A stretch of 64,000 nt of DNA from Hippophae tibetana (GCA_037013495.1 CM072806.1:29638001-29702000); one strand, 5' to 3'; shown: positions 1 to 12,339, numbered from the stretch's first letter. Made by a program: numbers and translations. Notes: generated from the sequence alone by a model not told the origin.

Positions 1-189
1 TTTATAAATCTGGAATTGTTTTTGTTGCTAAAATATAGAATAAGATATATGCTAAAATATTAGATAAGGTATACTCTAACTAATAGCTTAAATATTTAGC
101 CTAAAAGATAGCATACAATATACTTTAAAATAACTCTTTTTTAAATATGAATCTTCATGATTAGAGAGTCTATTTTAAAATAACTTTTA

Positions 190-316
190 TTAATTAGTGA
201 GTATTACTAATCTTATTTGTAATAGAAAAGATATTTATCAATCATATATAAGTCTTCTTAATTAATGAGTATTACTAATCCTATTTGTAATAGAAAAGAT
301 ATTTATCAATTACATA
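190..316. repeat. Two-copy tandem repeat, period 68 bp
   Basis: Two near-identical units begin at 190 and 258; both contain gtattactaat followed by tttgtaatagaaaagata. Immediately downstream is a promoter-like stretch with a cctataaataaa box near 338. Tandem upstream repeats followed by a TATA box and a pyrimidine-rich leader are common inside plant LTRs, so this may be an LTR remnant, but I see no partner LTR or coding region. Confidence 0.7.
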
Positions 317-319
317 GGA

Positions 320-480
320 TTAAGGGTTTTAATTTTTCCTATAAATAAAATTCATCGCTCATTGTTTCAATCAACCACACAAGAGCATTATTCTATTCTT
401 CTTAATTTCTCTCTCTTATCTTACAAATATAATATCATAATTCTTTAGGCTTCTTTATTTAGTTAATCTATCAAATATTG
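320..480 (+). promoter_or_regulatory. LTR-like promoter stretch with TATA box
   Basis: A cctataaataaa motif near 338 is followed by a short CA/CT-rich leader resembling the transcription start region of Ty1/copia-type LTRs. There is no ORF behind it and no matching LTR in the window. I treat it as a probable fragment of a retrotransposon promoter. Confidence 0.3.
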
Positions 481-483
481 GTA

Positions 484-716
484 GCTATGTTTGATTGATT
501 GATAAGCCTAATTAGTTTATGATATTTTGATAATATGTTTTTATGGCTTCTTCTTTATTTTTGTTCTTAAATTGTTAGATCAAATAATTTTTTTGTCATA
601 TCGTAGTTATTTGATTTTATTATTAATCTTTAAAAAAGCTATTTTTATTGAACTTGTACTTGATCTTTTTGCTCTAGGATTTACTAGTTGATTTGATTTA
701 AGTGACATATGTTTTG
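484..716 (+). repeat. Repeat family R, copy 1 (short)
   Basis: About 230 bp that recur at 2228-2450 (+) and, in reverse complement, near 10290-10340 within 9870-10440. Shared landmarks include tttgattgattgataa, tatggcttcttctttatt and tctttttgctcta. No coding potential. It is probably a non-coding LTR or leader segment of a retrotransposon family; copy 2 lies inside the 5' LTR of the element at 1.6-7.7 kb. Confidence 0.65.
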
Positions 717-1626
717 AGAGAAAATATTGAAAAATAGAACTAAGATCATATGTATGCATATTTGTAGAATATTCTAAAAAAATAAGGTGAGGTTTGTGAG
801 AATTCCATACGTCAAAAGAATTATACATATGCGAATTAAACTTTTGACTCAAATAGGCATCTGGGACCCACAAGGATAGTGGATATGCCAACCCATGGAA
901 TTGTTTCCCAAGCTCTATTCCAACTCAACCAAGTAATCTTCACAACATGAATTAAGTAAATATCACATGGAAAATACAATAAAAAAGAATATGCTTAATT
1001 ATACACACCACAAAAACAACTAATAGATAAGAATGAATAAACACACTAGTGATTATGTGCTATACATGCTAGCAACTTGCATTAACATGGAAAATAGCAC
1101 ACAACATGTGAATTAGATAGGATTAGAATATCAATATTTATGGATATATCTACAATTTTATTTTATGGAAATATTGAAGATAATATCGATATTGATAAAA
1201 ATCGATGCAAAAGTAAAAAGTATGAAAATTATTTAAACATATTGAAATTTTGTATAATAACTTAAGATCCAAAAAATTAAATAATATTTCATCTAATAGT
1301 GTAATCTTCTCAATAAATTAATAGTTATGTGCCAAATAAAAGAGTAACTTCAATGAAAACAAAGTTCTTCAATATTAAAAAATATTATGAAATTATGATA
1401 TAATTACATCCAAATGGATATTTTAGAGAGTTCGAAGCACATGTGATTCAAGAAATATTAGCTCCATATGACATGTAGTTATAGGATGTTTGAATATGAT
1501 AATTAAGATGTCATGAGTATATTGCTTAATTTCTTCCTATTGTTTCACCGTGAATAAGACATTATGGGTTAACCCATTAATTTGTAAATTATTGTAGAGG
1601 ATTTTTATATACTCCCTAAGCATTAT
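717..1626. other. AT-rich stretch, no gene seen
   Basis: No ORF here has recognisable family motifs. The minus-strand open frame at 607-891 partly overlaps repeat copy 1 and resembles nothing I know. I see no RNA gene or clear repeat. Confidence 0.5.
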
Positions 1627-3662
1627 TGATGACTCTATGAAAGTAAAGTCATCAGTGCACTTTTTTTACTTAATATTTACTTATTTTATTAAATAAATAG
1701 TATTTTTAGAGTTAAAATATTAAAATATAATTTTTTTAATTAAAATGAGTGTTATTGGCCCCATTATCCTCCATCGTACCACGCCACCTGTTGTTGCAAA
1801 TCACAATGCAGCGCGTGGCACTGACTCAGTGAGCATTGAATCTAACCATTCTGTTCTTCCACCCATCACGCTCTAATTCTCCCAATGAATTTTGTGTACC
1901 ACGTGTCACGCTATCATTAGGTGGCACTTTAATTTTGCTTGTTTTGATCTCATCCCATAAACCCTAACGAGCCTTCATTAGCATAATTTTGATTAGTTTT
2001 TAGAGCTAAGAAGAGATAAAAATACAAAAACAATTCAAAATGAGATACAATTTTGGTAGAATTAAGAGGATATAGTACAACAATTTAAGATATTGATTGT
2101 ATTTCTTCAACTCATTTTTTTTATCAATTTTTATGTCTTTCTTTATGAAAAATATGAGATTTATGAACTATAAGGATTATAATTGTTGGTTGTTTTGTGG
2201 ACAAAATATTCACCTGTAAACTTATTTTTAATTGATTGATTAATAAATATAATTAGTTTATCATATTTTGATAATATGCTCTTATGGCTTCTTCTTTATT
2301 TTAGTTCTTAAATTGATAAATCAAATAATTTTTATCATAGTTATTTGATTTGATTCCTAATCTTTAAAGAAGTTATTTTTATTAAACTTGTGTTTTATCT
2401 TTTTGCTCTAAGATTTACTAGTTGATTAATTTAAGTGACATATGTTTTGAATCATGTAGTTAGGATTATTCATTATTAAATCTGTTCTAGAACACACACG
2501 AGCACTTATGTTTTTATGCTAACCATTTTGCAATTAATTCGGGAATGTATCTGATTGGAGGGAAGCTTATTGGAACATTGGTCTAAAAACCGCTCACGCT
2601 AATACTTGAAATTGTGAAAATAGAGCAGGGGCTTATAAGTAAGGTACATTGGGGTAGTATCCTAGGGAGGGTAGCATAAGACCGAGTTTGTAATTAAAAA
2701 ATTTATTTTCATAGTGGAAAGTTAGGTGGTTTGGTGAACTAGTGGTTTTTCTCTTAGGTCATGATTGTGGCCTAGATTGTTTCCACCTAAAAATATTATG
2801 TGTTATTATTTTATTTCCACACTTTAGTCTTACACATGATTGCATGTCTAGTCGCTTTGTTTATGTTATTAAGTTATAAATTGATAAAAATTAAAAATAA
2901 CCTATTTACTTCCTCTAGGTTAATTTGGTCCATATCTTATAAAATTTATGAACAAAATTATTTCTAGTTAATTTATTAATGTAAGGGTCTTATGAACCTA
3001 ATTTTTACCATATGATGATCTAATATTTTACTCCAATTATGATTTCAATTTAATTATATTATTTAATGTGACTTTTATGCTATTAATTGTTTGGCCAATA
3101 ATTTATCTATAAATGCAATTAAATAGATTTGAGAGAATTATTTAATTATTTGTCTTGATTAAATAATATACATATTTTTTAAGCATAGATGTATGATTCT
3201 TATGTATACAATCTATAATTGATGAACTTAATGAGTAGTATTCAATTTAATTTTCGTGAGAATGTGATTAGGTTAATTACTATATGGTTTGTAATTTACT
3301 TGAGAGAGGAATATATGATATATTAGATTCAATTGATCATGTAATTGATTGATAATTATATTAGAGAGATTTTAGTGATTCACATGTTTACAAAATTGGG
3401 GGTTTAAGTATTCCTAGATATTTTCTCATATATCTTATTAGTTATCAAATCTGATTTAATCAATTATTGTTATTTATTTTTAGTTATTTTAATTTTGCTT
3501 CCTTAAAATATAAAAATATAAAAATATTGATTTTTATTTTTTATTTTAAAAATTAGTTTCTAATAACATAATCTTTATGTGAACAATATTTTCTTATCAT
3601 TATATTACTTGTTACGATACATATACTTGCATATTCATTTCACAATTTTTGTGTTCTAATCA
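1627..3662 (+). repeat. 5' LTR, interrupted by a repeat R insertion
   Basis: The start tgatgactctatgaaagtaa matches the LTR start of the minus copy at 35393. It ends at ...ctaatca just before the primer-binding site. About 2170-2935 has no counterpart in the 3' LTR and contains repeat family R, so the LTR is split by an insertion. Confidence 0.7.
2228..2870 (+). repeat. Repeat family R, copy 2 (long)
   Basis: The first 220 bp match copy 1 at 484-716. The continuation to about 2870 (including gtggtttggtgaac and cctagattgtttccacctaa) matches the reverse complement of 9880-10290. It sits inside the 5' LTR and is absent from the 3' LTR, so it arrived later than that element. Confidence 0.65.
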
Positions 3663-3686
3663 AGTTTTTGGTACCGTTGTGAGAGA
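3663..3686 (+). other. Degenerate primer-binding site
   Basis: agtttttggtaccgttg directly follows the LTR end. Athila-like elements typically carry tttttggcgccgttgccggg here. The match is clear but diverged (ggtacc for ggcgcc). Confidence 0.65.
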
Positions 3687-3792
3687 TTATAAATATTATA
3701 AATTAAATTATTATTTTTTATTTATTTTTTTATTTTTCATAATTTTAATTTTATTTTTAATTTTTTAGTTATCTAGTCCCCAAGAGGAAGAA

Positions 3793-5115
3793 ATGACTAA
3801 TCCATTAGAAATAAACAATAATAAGCTAAATTTGAACAATTAGATACTTTTGATGGATGATAGGGATATAGCTATGAATGAATATGCAAGACCTACGTTG
3901 AAAGGGTTCAATCCTAGTATTACAAAGCCAAACATTCAAGCTAATCAGTTTGAACTAAAGCCAGTGATGTTTAAAATGCTACAAATAGTTGGATAATTCA
4001 AAGGATTACCAAAAGATGATCCTCATCTGTATCTTAGATTGTTTATTGAAGTTGTAGATTCATTTAAATTTAGTGGTGTGACCGAGGAGGTATTCAGGCT
4101 TAGATTATTCCCTTACTCTTTGTGATACCATGTCCGAGCTTGGCTAAACTCTCTACCATCTAATTGCATTACAACTTGGAATGATTTGGCAGAGAAATTC
4201 TTGATGAAATACTTCCCACCAATAAAGAAATGCCAAGCTTAGGAATGATATTACGTCCTACCAAAAATATGAAGGAGAATCTTTATATGAAGCATGGGAA
4301 AGGTTCAAAGAATTGTTAAGGAAGTGTTCTCACCATGGTATCCCTCATTGGATTCAAATGGACATTTTCTACAATAGTCTCAATGCTTAAACAAGAACCA
4401 TTGTTGATGCACCCACTAATGAAGCCTTGTTAGCCAAATCTTACAATCAAGCTTATGATGTACTTGAGAAAATGGCTAGCTTAGGAATTATATTACCTCT
4501 TACCAACAATATGAAGGAGAATCTTTATATGAAGCATGGGAAAGGTTCAAAGAATTTCTAAGGATGTGTCTTAACAATGGTATCCCTAATTGGATTCAAG
4601 TGGAGATTTTCTACAATGGTCTCAATGCTCAAACAAGAACCATTGTTGATGCATCCGCTAATAGAGTTTTTCTAACAAACCTTATAATCAAGCTTATGAT
4701 TTACTTGGGAAAATGGCTACCAATAATTATCAATGGCCAATGGATAGAATGACAACCACAAAAAGAGTAGCCTGAATACATGAGGTAAATGATATCACAG
4801 CACTTACAATGCAAGTATCATCTTTGGTTAATCTTTTGAAGGTTAAAAACTTTCCAGCGAGTATAACCAGGTCCAAGATTTAGGCTTGTCGTGTGTGTTT
4901 TATGGAGGAGAATTTTTTTTTATAATTTTCCAAATAATTCTGAATCAATATTCTATGTGGGTAATGTGAACCGAAACAATAATCCATACTCGAACATATA
5001 TAACCCAAGATGGAGACAACATCCAAATTTCTCTTTAAGTAATAACAGCAATCAAGGTGGTAATCAATTCAACCATCAATCATTTCCACCACTTGGTTTT
5101 CAACAATCACAGTAA
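3793..5115 (+). pseudogene. Retrotransposon gag, broken, with internal duplication
   Basis: The gag precursor forms the particle of a Ty3/gypsy element. The frame opens at ATG 3793 and is broken by several stops and shifts. Recognisable blocks are F-E-L-K-P-V-M-F near 3950, P-H-L-Y-L-R-L-F near 4021, R-A-W-L-N-S-L-P near 4135, F-L-M-K-Y-F-P-P near 4198, E-A-W-E-R-F-K-E near 4288 and again near 4531, and the C-terminal block NPYSNIYNPRWRQHPNFSL near 4981. All belong to the retrotransposon gag family. The stretch 4236-4477 is repeated in tandem at 4478-4718, so the E-A-W-E-R-F-K segment occurs twice. It cannot give a functional product. Confidence 0.88.
4236..4718 (+). repeat. 242-bp tandem duplication inside gag
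   Basis: Units begin at 4236 and 4478, each with agcttaggaat and then tatgaaggagaatctttata. They differ at several positions, so the duplication is not recent. The gag-like sequence at 42.6-43.9 kb shows only one equivalent segment. Confidence 0.85.
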
Positions 5116-5780
5116 TCACAAGTCCAAGAGAAGAAGACACATACAGAGGACAATACAAATGCCTTAATAGAGATGATGAAATAATTCATCCAATCATTTA
5201 ATACAAAAGTGTCAACTCAAGAGGCTTCAATTCAAAATTTAGAGACTCAAATAGGGCAACTTTCTCAAGCCAAAATTCAAATGCCTCAAGGTAGCATTCC
5301 AAGTGACAATTTTAAATGCAACCATTGGATCGATTGAACTTTTCAAATCAACCATTATTAATATCCATAGTCACCCATTTAAGCCTAACAAAGAACCCTT
5401 CACATCTTTAAGCCACATTTTATGCCTGACTAATAAGCATTACCTTTATCCTTCCACCTTTAGCTTGTATAAAAAGAAAAAAAAATGCAATCATGTGTTA
5501 TGCTATAAAGTAAGGTGAAATGTAATACACCATATAAAAAAATAGAAGAAAAGAGAGAAAAGAGATGTGGAATAAAAGATTATGAAAATAATGACAAAAG
5601 ATGGTGCACTAAAATATCAAGTAAAAGCTCAATTGCAGTTAAAAAGTATATGATGAACAAAATGAAAGCTAAGGTGTGGAAAGAGCCTAAATTTCTTCAC
5701 ATATCGACCCTCCACCAAAGCCTTACATTACAACCATGTAAATTTCTTATTAATGTTTAGCTAAGTGCATATTTATATTA

Positions 5781-6054
5781 GTGGAGAAGGATGTGAAAAT
5801 AGACTTATGAGACTTATTCTAAGATTGAATTGATTATCATACTCATATAAGTTGATTTCATAAATGTATTGGATGATATCATGTGCAACACACACACATG
5901 AATCAATTTGTTAATTAGTGGAGAAGGATGTGAAAAATAGAATTATTAGACTTATTCTAAGATTGAATTGATTATCATACTCATATAGGTTGATTTCATA
6001 AGTGTATTGGATGATATCATGTGCAACACACATACATGAATCAATTTGTTAAAA
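5781..6054 (+). repeat. 137-bp tandem duplication near the element's 3' end
   Basis: Units begin at 5781 and 5918, each with gtggagaaggatgtgaaa and ending at caatttgttaa. The related minus-strand copy at 35640-35760 has one unit only, so the duplication arose in this copy or its sublineage. Confidence 0.85.
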
Positions 6055-6229
6055 ACCTTGCATATCCGTGTATTCATGGAATGTTGATTAATGAATATGT
6101 GAACCTCTTTATCATAGGATTGTACGAATTTTGAGATGGATAGTTTTCATGAAATATGTATGTAATAATAGAAGTATATTTATGAATATACTACACATCT
6201 TATTTTATGTAGTTATATTTGGATTTACT

Positions 6230-6262
6230 TGAGGACAAGCAAAGATTTAAGTTTGAGATTTT
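6230..6262 (+). other. Polypurine-tract region before the 3' LTR
   Basis: gaggacaagcaaagatttaa is the conserved sequence preceding the polypurine tract in Athila-like elements. It is followed by gtttgagatt. The tract itself has decayed. Confidence 0.5.
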
Positions 6263-7663
6263 TATGGATTTTTTATGACTTTTTAATGCAGGGCCAATCA
6301 AAAGCTGCCACATGCCCTATCATGCAAGCATAGGAGTAGACTAATTAAGCCACGCGGACACCAAGCCAACAGAGATGATGAATCATAGATCGCCACATAT
6401 GAGAAGTGAGGTAGTGTCTTACCACGTGTCAACACAACCCTCATTTTGAGTTACAACACTGTCCAACCTCCTTGCCCCATGTCATCACTTGATTGGCCCT
6501 ACTATCCACCACCGTGCCACTACATCTATTTTTGTGAATCACTTACGCTATGTGGCGATGACTCAACGAGCATTGACTCTAACTGATCTCCCCTGCCACC
6601 CTTCACGCTCTGATTCACCCAGTGAATTATGTGTGCCATATGTCACGTTGTCATTGGTTGGTAATTTAATTTACTTGTTTTGATCTCAGCTTTTGATCTG
6701 AAGATGATCTGACAGTTCATATTCCACTTGAGTTATATTTAACCCCTAATCACCCTATAAACCCTAATGAGCCGTCATTAGCATAATTTTGATCAGTTTT
6801 TGGAGCTAAGAAGAGATAAAAATTCAAAAAAAGATACAATTTTGGTAGAGATTCAAGAGACGATTAGTACTACAATTTAAGAGATTGATTGTATTTCTTT
6901 TTCTACTCATTTTTTTATCAATTTTTATGTCTTTCTTTATGAAAAATATGAGTTTTATGAACAAAACTATGTCTAGTTAATTTATTAATCTATGGGTCTT
7001 ATGAACCCAGTTTTCACCATATGATGATCTAATATTTTACCCAAATTATGATTTTAATTTAATTATACTATTTAATCTGATTTTTATTCTATTAATTGTT
7101 TGACCAATAATTTATCTATAGAGGCAATTAAATAGACTTGAGAGAATTATTTAACTACGTGTCTTGATTAAATAATATGTATAGTTTATAGACATAGATA
7201 TATGATTTTTATGTATGCTATCTATAATTGATGAACTTAATGAGTAGTATTCAATTTGATTGACATGAGAGTGTGATTAGGTTAATTACTATATGGTGTG
7301 TAGTTTACTTGAGAGGTGAATATATGTTATATTAGATTCAATTGATCATGTAATTGATTAATAATTATATTAAGAGAATTTTAGTGATTCACATGTTTAG
7401 AAAATTGAGAGATTAACTATTCCTAGATATTTTCTCATATATCTTTCTAGTTATCAAATCTGATTTAATCAATTATTGTTATTTATTTTTAGTTCTTTTA
7501 ATTTAGCTTCCTTAAAATATAAAAATACAAAAAAATTGATTTTTTTTAAAAAACTAGTTTCTAGTAACATAATTTCAGTGTGAGCGATTTTTTCTTATCA
7601 TTATATTACTTGTTACGATATGTATGTTTGCGTCTTTATTGCACACATTTCGTGTGCCGATCA
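6262..7663 (+). repeat. 3' LTR of the gag-only gypsy element
   Basis: It aligns with the 5' LTR from about 6490 (gattggccct, matching 1757) to the terminal gccgatca at 7663. The exact start is uncertain because the first 230 bp have no clear 5' partner. A run of ccctataaaccctaa at 6753 is shared with the 5' LTR at 1957. Confidence 0.7.
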
Positions 7664-7713
7664 ATTATGTACACCTATGCCACTTGAGAGATTACTTTCA
7701 TTTATATTAGTAC

Positions 7714-7995
7714 TTATTGAAGATAAATTTGTAGCATAGTTTTATCATCTGATTCTGGCATATCATCTAATCTTTCATGATATCTCCTTGTGCAATATTT
7801 TCTAATAACACATATTCTTGAACCGATAGCTCTACATCTATAGTATTCATCTTGTGTGGCATATGCATTTGTAGCTTCATAAATGGATGAACTTAAAACT
7901 TGGTTATGTATAGAGCTAGTTGTTATATTCACTTCATCTCCATCATCATCATCACTACTTCCATTATCATGCTCATCATTATCTTTTTATTCCTT
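7714..7995 (-). pseudogene. Unrecognised short open frame with acidic stretch
   Basis: Read on the minus strand, an open frame ends at 7714. Upstream it contains a run rich in D, G and S (S-S-D-D-D-D-G-D-E near 7940) and, further on, Y-Y-R-C-R-A-I-G-S-R. One in-frame stop lies upstream of the acidic run. I do not recognise a family. It may be a fragment of a host or transposase gene, or chance. Confidence 0.2.
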
Positions 7996-9278
7996 TTCGT
8001 CACCTAATGACCTAGTAAAATTACTCACATAAAAAATTACCTTATAAAAATTACATTATAATGTTTTTATCACTTAGTAGTTTGACATGAGTAAAGACTC
8101 ATTATTATCCCGTTTCAAATCACAAGTTTAAATCACACCAAAATATTATTGATGATAATTTTTTTTGTAATAACTATACTACAAAAATTGATATATTTAT
8201 ATTTAGAATAATATCTATGAAACATCGAAGATATTCAATAAAATCCTCGTACTTTTGTTAAAATAATACTACATAATCGTATCTATATCAAACCTTGCAA
8301 ATATTTGATATTGTTCACTATATCGTGAATTTTTTAATCTTTGAGTGGTACCTATTTAATCAAATACGATATTGATATCAAATTATATGGTAACCACAAA
8401 AATTTAATGAAACATTTAATTTATTTTTAAATGAAAGATGTTAAAATCATATACAATACTACTATCAAATCAATTATGATCTACAACAATTAACAAAATA
8501 TGTAGTTTATTTTTGAGTGATACATGTTTAAATTAGAGATTGTTGTCAAATGTAATGAAATTTACGATAATTAATAAAAGAAATTAATTTATTTTAAAAT
8601 GGAGATGAAAAGAAGATGAGTGAATAAATAAGAGTATATAGTTTTCCTTATTTTCGTGCCAAACAATTAAAAAAAGCGGGATAGATGAATGTGCTTTGAT
8701 TGCCAAATGCACCTATTTCTAAAACAGCCTCCACATGCAAAACCGTGCCACGGGATGTACTTGACAATGGAAGGTATTGTTAGATGTGTCAAATGAACGT
8801 ACATGACTTAATTTTGACCGACTCGTTTATTTTCAAATTATATTAGATGATTTATAATTCAATTCACTTGTGTGAATTAAGTTTAATTTTAATTATTTTT
8901 AAATTAATTGGGATGAGCTTTTATGAGTTAACTAATATACATTTGCAAAATATAAAACAAAGAAGCAAAAGATATTTATATTTTTGTTTAAAAATAAAAG
9001 GATTAAATATTAATAAAGTCTATGTGGTTTGCTTAAATAATATAGTGGTCTTAACTAGTTTGCTTGTATCAATGAAGTACTCTGAAGTGAGATTTAATAT
9101 CAAAGAACTCCTTAAGTTCAACAAATAACCACCTAGAAAAATAAAATGATACAAAAGCAATAACAAACAATAACATAAAGGTAGCAGAAAACTACTACCT
9201 TTGATTAGTCTGTCAGTTATTTAGTGAGACATTACAGTTCATATTTTGAAAGTGTCGCTGAACTTTATGGAAAGATTT
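7996..9278. other. AT-rich stretch, no gene seen
   Basis: Contains an open frame at 8847-9128 (+) rich in I, K and L with no recognisable motif; its composition is what AT-rich DNA gives by chance. No RNA gene or clear repeat. Confidence 0.5.
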
Positions 9279-9502
9279 AATCAAAATTTTCAAGAGTAAA
9301 ATTAGCATTTTAAAAAATATTTAATTTTTTTTACCAAAAATAACATCATTAAATATTTGAATAATTAGTTTTTATTTACAACTACATTACAATCAAAAAT
9401 TTCAAGAGTAAAATTAGCATTTTAAAAAATATTTAATTTTTTTTTACCAAAAATAACATCATTAAATATTTGAATAATTAGTTTTTATTTACAACTACAT
9501 TA
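9279..9502. repeat. 112-bp tandem duplication
   Basis: Two almost identical units: caagagtaaaattagcattt begins at 9291 and at 9403. They differ mainly by one T in a T-run and a few bases at the left edge, so the duplication looks recent. Confidence 0.9.
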
Positions 9503-9869
9503 CGGTCCATTATTTATGACAAATATTCCTAATGATGTATTTTTAATATTTAATTTTTTATTTAGTTATTCCCTAAATCATAAATTTTTCATTATTGGAA
9601 AGAAATTATTTAAATATTTATTTTCACTATTTTTGGTTAAAGAATAAATATTTTTAAAATATCAATTTTACCACTTAAAAATTTAGTTTAAAATAGATTT
9701 TGGTGATCATTTCAAAAGAGATAATAGACTTGTAATACCCATGAAAGTTTTTAGTTACGGATCTAATTAACTAGAGGAGAGTGAATAAGTAATTAATCAA
9801 ATTATACTAAATTAAAATTTCAAAAATGACGAGACATGTAATTGTGTGAAAATAAAATATAAATAATTA
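9503..9869. other. AT-rich stretch, no gene seen
   Basis: No ORF, RNA gene or clear repeat could be recognised. Confidence 0.4.
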
Positions 9870-10440
9870 AAGATTGGCACACATATTTTTAGGTGGAAAC
9901 AACCTAGACCTCACAAATTACTTAATAAGAAAACCACCAATCCACTGGAACACCTAACTATCTACTATGAAAATAATGTTCGATTATAAAGCTAGGACTC
10001 AAACTATATGTCACACATAATGCCCCCGAGTAACCTACTAACAAGTCTTCGCTTTCTTTCATAGTCTCCATAAGCAAGGTGTATAGATTCGGACCAATAT
10101 TTCGATAAACTCGAGTCACACGATTTATCAAAGTAGTTCAACTGGCACTTTTAAAGTTAGCATAATAACACAAGTACAATGTGTGGCTTATAGCATATTA
10201 AATAATGAAAAATCCTTGCTAGATGATTTAATGAAATAACATATAAAACAAAATCTCTAGCAAATCCTAAAACAGATGATTGAGCTCATGATCATTATTA
10301 ATAAAATAGGCTCATTAGTCAATCAAACATAACTACAAAATGTTAGATAATTTATTCAAATAAAAAAGCCTAACAAAATTTGATTTTACAAAACAGATTA
10401 AGAAAGAGCTTATGATTTAGAGATTAAAGAAATTGTGGTT
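9870..10440 (-). repeat. Repeat family R, copy 3 (inverted)
   Basis: The reverse complement matches 2228-2870. Landmarks on the plus strand are aggtggaaacaacctagacc at 9891 and ggctcattagtcaatcaaac near 10309. It is non-coding. Next to it, 10600-10910 is rich in gatcgat and gatcaat motifs, which suggests the same decayed retroelement continues. Confidence 0.6.
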
Positions 10441-11530
10441 GAAAGATTGGAATACATTAGGTTTTCTTATATATAAATTATTGAAGCCCTAGGTCAAAGG
10501 TTAATTACTAATATGTCCAAAAAATTACTTCAAAGACTTTTAAAGAATGATGACAATATAGTAATTAAAAGGTTTAGCTTGAGTAAACAATTAGATTAAA
10601 ATTGAAGCCCTTGTTGTTTGATCAATCTAAGCCAAGCTTGATTGATAGAACCAATAAAGTCAATCGATTGAAACCCTTTTTAAATCTATCCATGGAAGGA
10701 TTAAAAAATGATCAATTGATCTAAACCAATCTTGATCGATCCAGGCTATAAAAAATATAAACCCAAGACCAAGTAGATCAAATCTGATAGATTCTCGATC
10801 AATCAAACCCAAAACTTCTATTGAACTATCCCAATTTTAAAATCAATCCGAGAGGACTTAGATCATAGTTGATCGATACTCGATCAATCTACCTACTCGA
10901 TGGATATAGTAACTTATATACTAAATGTTTTTATGTATCTAATATGAAATTTAACATGCATAAAAATAAAAATATACCTAAAATATGTTCATTTAAAACT
11001 TGGTAAAAACTAAATTATATTTAAATATTTTATTCATAAATATTATCAACACTCACCTTACACACTAAATAATAACAAGCATATTAAAGTATATTTTGTG
11101 TAAGGTAACAAATCTATGTTACCTTTAACCCAAGAAAGAATAGAAAAATAAAAATGTTGATATCCATAATAAAGATTACTTTTTTCCTCACCAATGTAAC
11201 TAAGAAAATATAATAACAAAAGAATATACCTAATAAATTATGGTCTTCGTCTGCAAAAAAGACTTGTTCTATTTTTAATAATGAAAGATAAAAAAGAGGG
11301 AGATTGAGATAGAAATAAAAAGGAGAAATTATAAATGGGTAAGAAAAGGATATGGTTTATTTTATTTTTAATCTTTATTTTATTAACTAATTGTTTGATA
11401 CTTACCTAAAACATAAGTTTTTTATTTTAATTACTTTATCAATTAAAATTTTTAAGATAAAAGAGAATGTATATACCATTTTCAATTATATTTAATTAAA
11501 CGTGTTAAAATGGGTTATTGGTATTATTTT
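10441..11530. other. Probable decayed retroelement leader, no gene
   Basis: 10600-10910 carries many scattered gatcgat/gatcaat motifs on both strands. 10911-11530 is AT-rich with nothing recognisable. Confidence 0.35.
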
Positions 11531-11539
11531 AAAGAGTGA

Positions 11540-12135
11540 GGTGTCATATAGATCATTAAATTAAGTCATTTATATAGTTCAATTTCTTAGATTAAAATTG
11601 ATATCATTTAATCCCTTAATTATGGAAAAATGGACTAATAAAAAATCATATTATTTTAATAATTTTTTATTAAAATATCATTATCATTATCAAGTGATGA
11701 AAATACGATTAAAATACGAGTTTATAACAAAAAAAATAGTGAAATTTAATATAAACTTGTTCGAGGAAAAAAAACCAACAATAAAGATTTTCAAATATAA
11801 AAAATAAACATATTAAAATATAAATTTATTTAAACATATATTTTAATTTTTAATAAAAATTAAAAATCAATAAAATAGTAACAATTATTGATATTTTTGT
11901 GAATTGATTTTCATATTAATTCTCACTTTACTGTTACTAAATATTCTTGTTTTATTGGCATTTAAATCATTTGATATAAAAATAATAATATTTTAATAAA
12001 AAATCATTAAAAATAATATAATTTATCTTTATTTGAACTATTTTTTCATAAATAATGAACTAAATGACATTATATCTAATATAAAGGACTAAATTATAAA
12101 TATAATCAAAATGACTTCTGTAATACATTTATCTA
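11540..12135. mobile_element. Possible foldback/MITE-like element with ~90-bp inverted ends
   Basis: The left end (about 11545-11640, with atcatttaatcccttaatta) resembles the reverse complement of the right end (about 12040-12135, with atgaactaaatgacatta). The match is imperfect and spread over some 90 bp. The interior is AT-rich. I found no clear target-site duplication, so the class is undecided. Confidence 0.4.
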
Positions 12136-12339
12136 TTTTTAAACTTGAATTTTTTTTTAATATTTAAATAAACCTTGAGAGAGTTATTGTTATTTACCCA
12201 AAACAAAAATGTTAATACAAATATTAATATTTGATTATATTTGTGTAAAACAAAAAATTTAACTGTATTTATTAATGTGTTTATCTATAATAACATTAAA
12301 GTAATTATTTTGACAAATAAATTTCAGTTGCTTGCAAAC

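Larger units (their letters stand above)
1627..7663 (+). mobile_element. Decayed Athila-like Ty3/gypsy LTR retrotransposon (gag only)
   Basis: The unit reads 5' LTR (1627-3662), primer-binding site (about 3669), gag pseudogene (3793-5115), polypurine-like tract (about 6233) and 3' LTR (about 6262-7663). The LTRs align over long stretches, for example 2940-3660 with 6960-7660 and 1750-2160 with 6490-6955. No protease, reverse transcriptase or integrase is visible between gag and the 3' LTR, so it is a deletion derivative or a non-autonomous form. A second partial copy of this family lies on the minus strand at 34.6-36.1 kb. The gag shows the lineage hallmark N-P-Y-S-N...R-W-R...H-P-N-F-S, typical of Athila-like elements. 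Confidence 0.85.

Noticed and set aside
607-891. 94-codon minus-strand open frame
   Set aside because: It overlaps repeat family R, has no recognisable motif, and its first part is antisense to the repeat copy; probably chance.
8847-9128. 93-codon open frame rich in I, K, L
   Set aside because: Composition is that of AT-rich DNA read as protein; no motif and no neighbour supports a gene.
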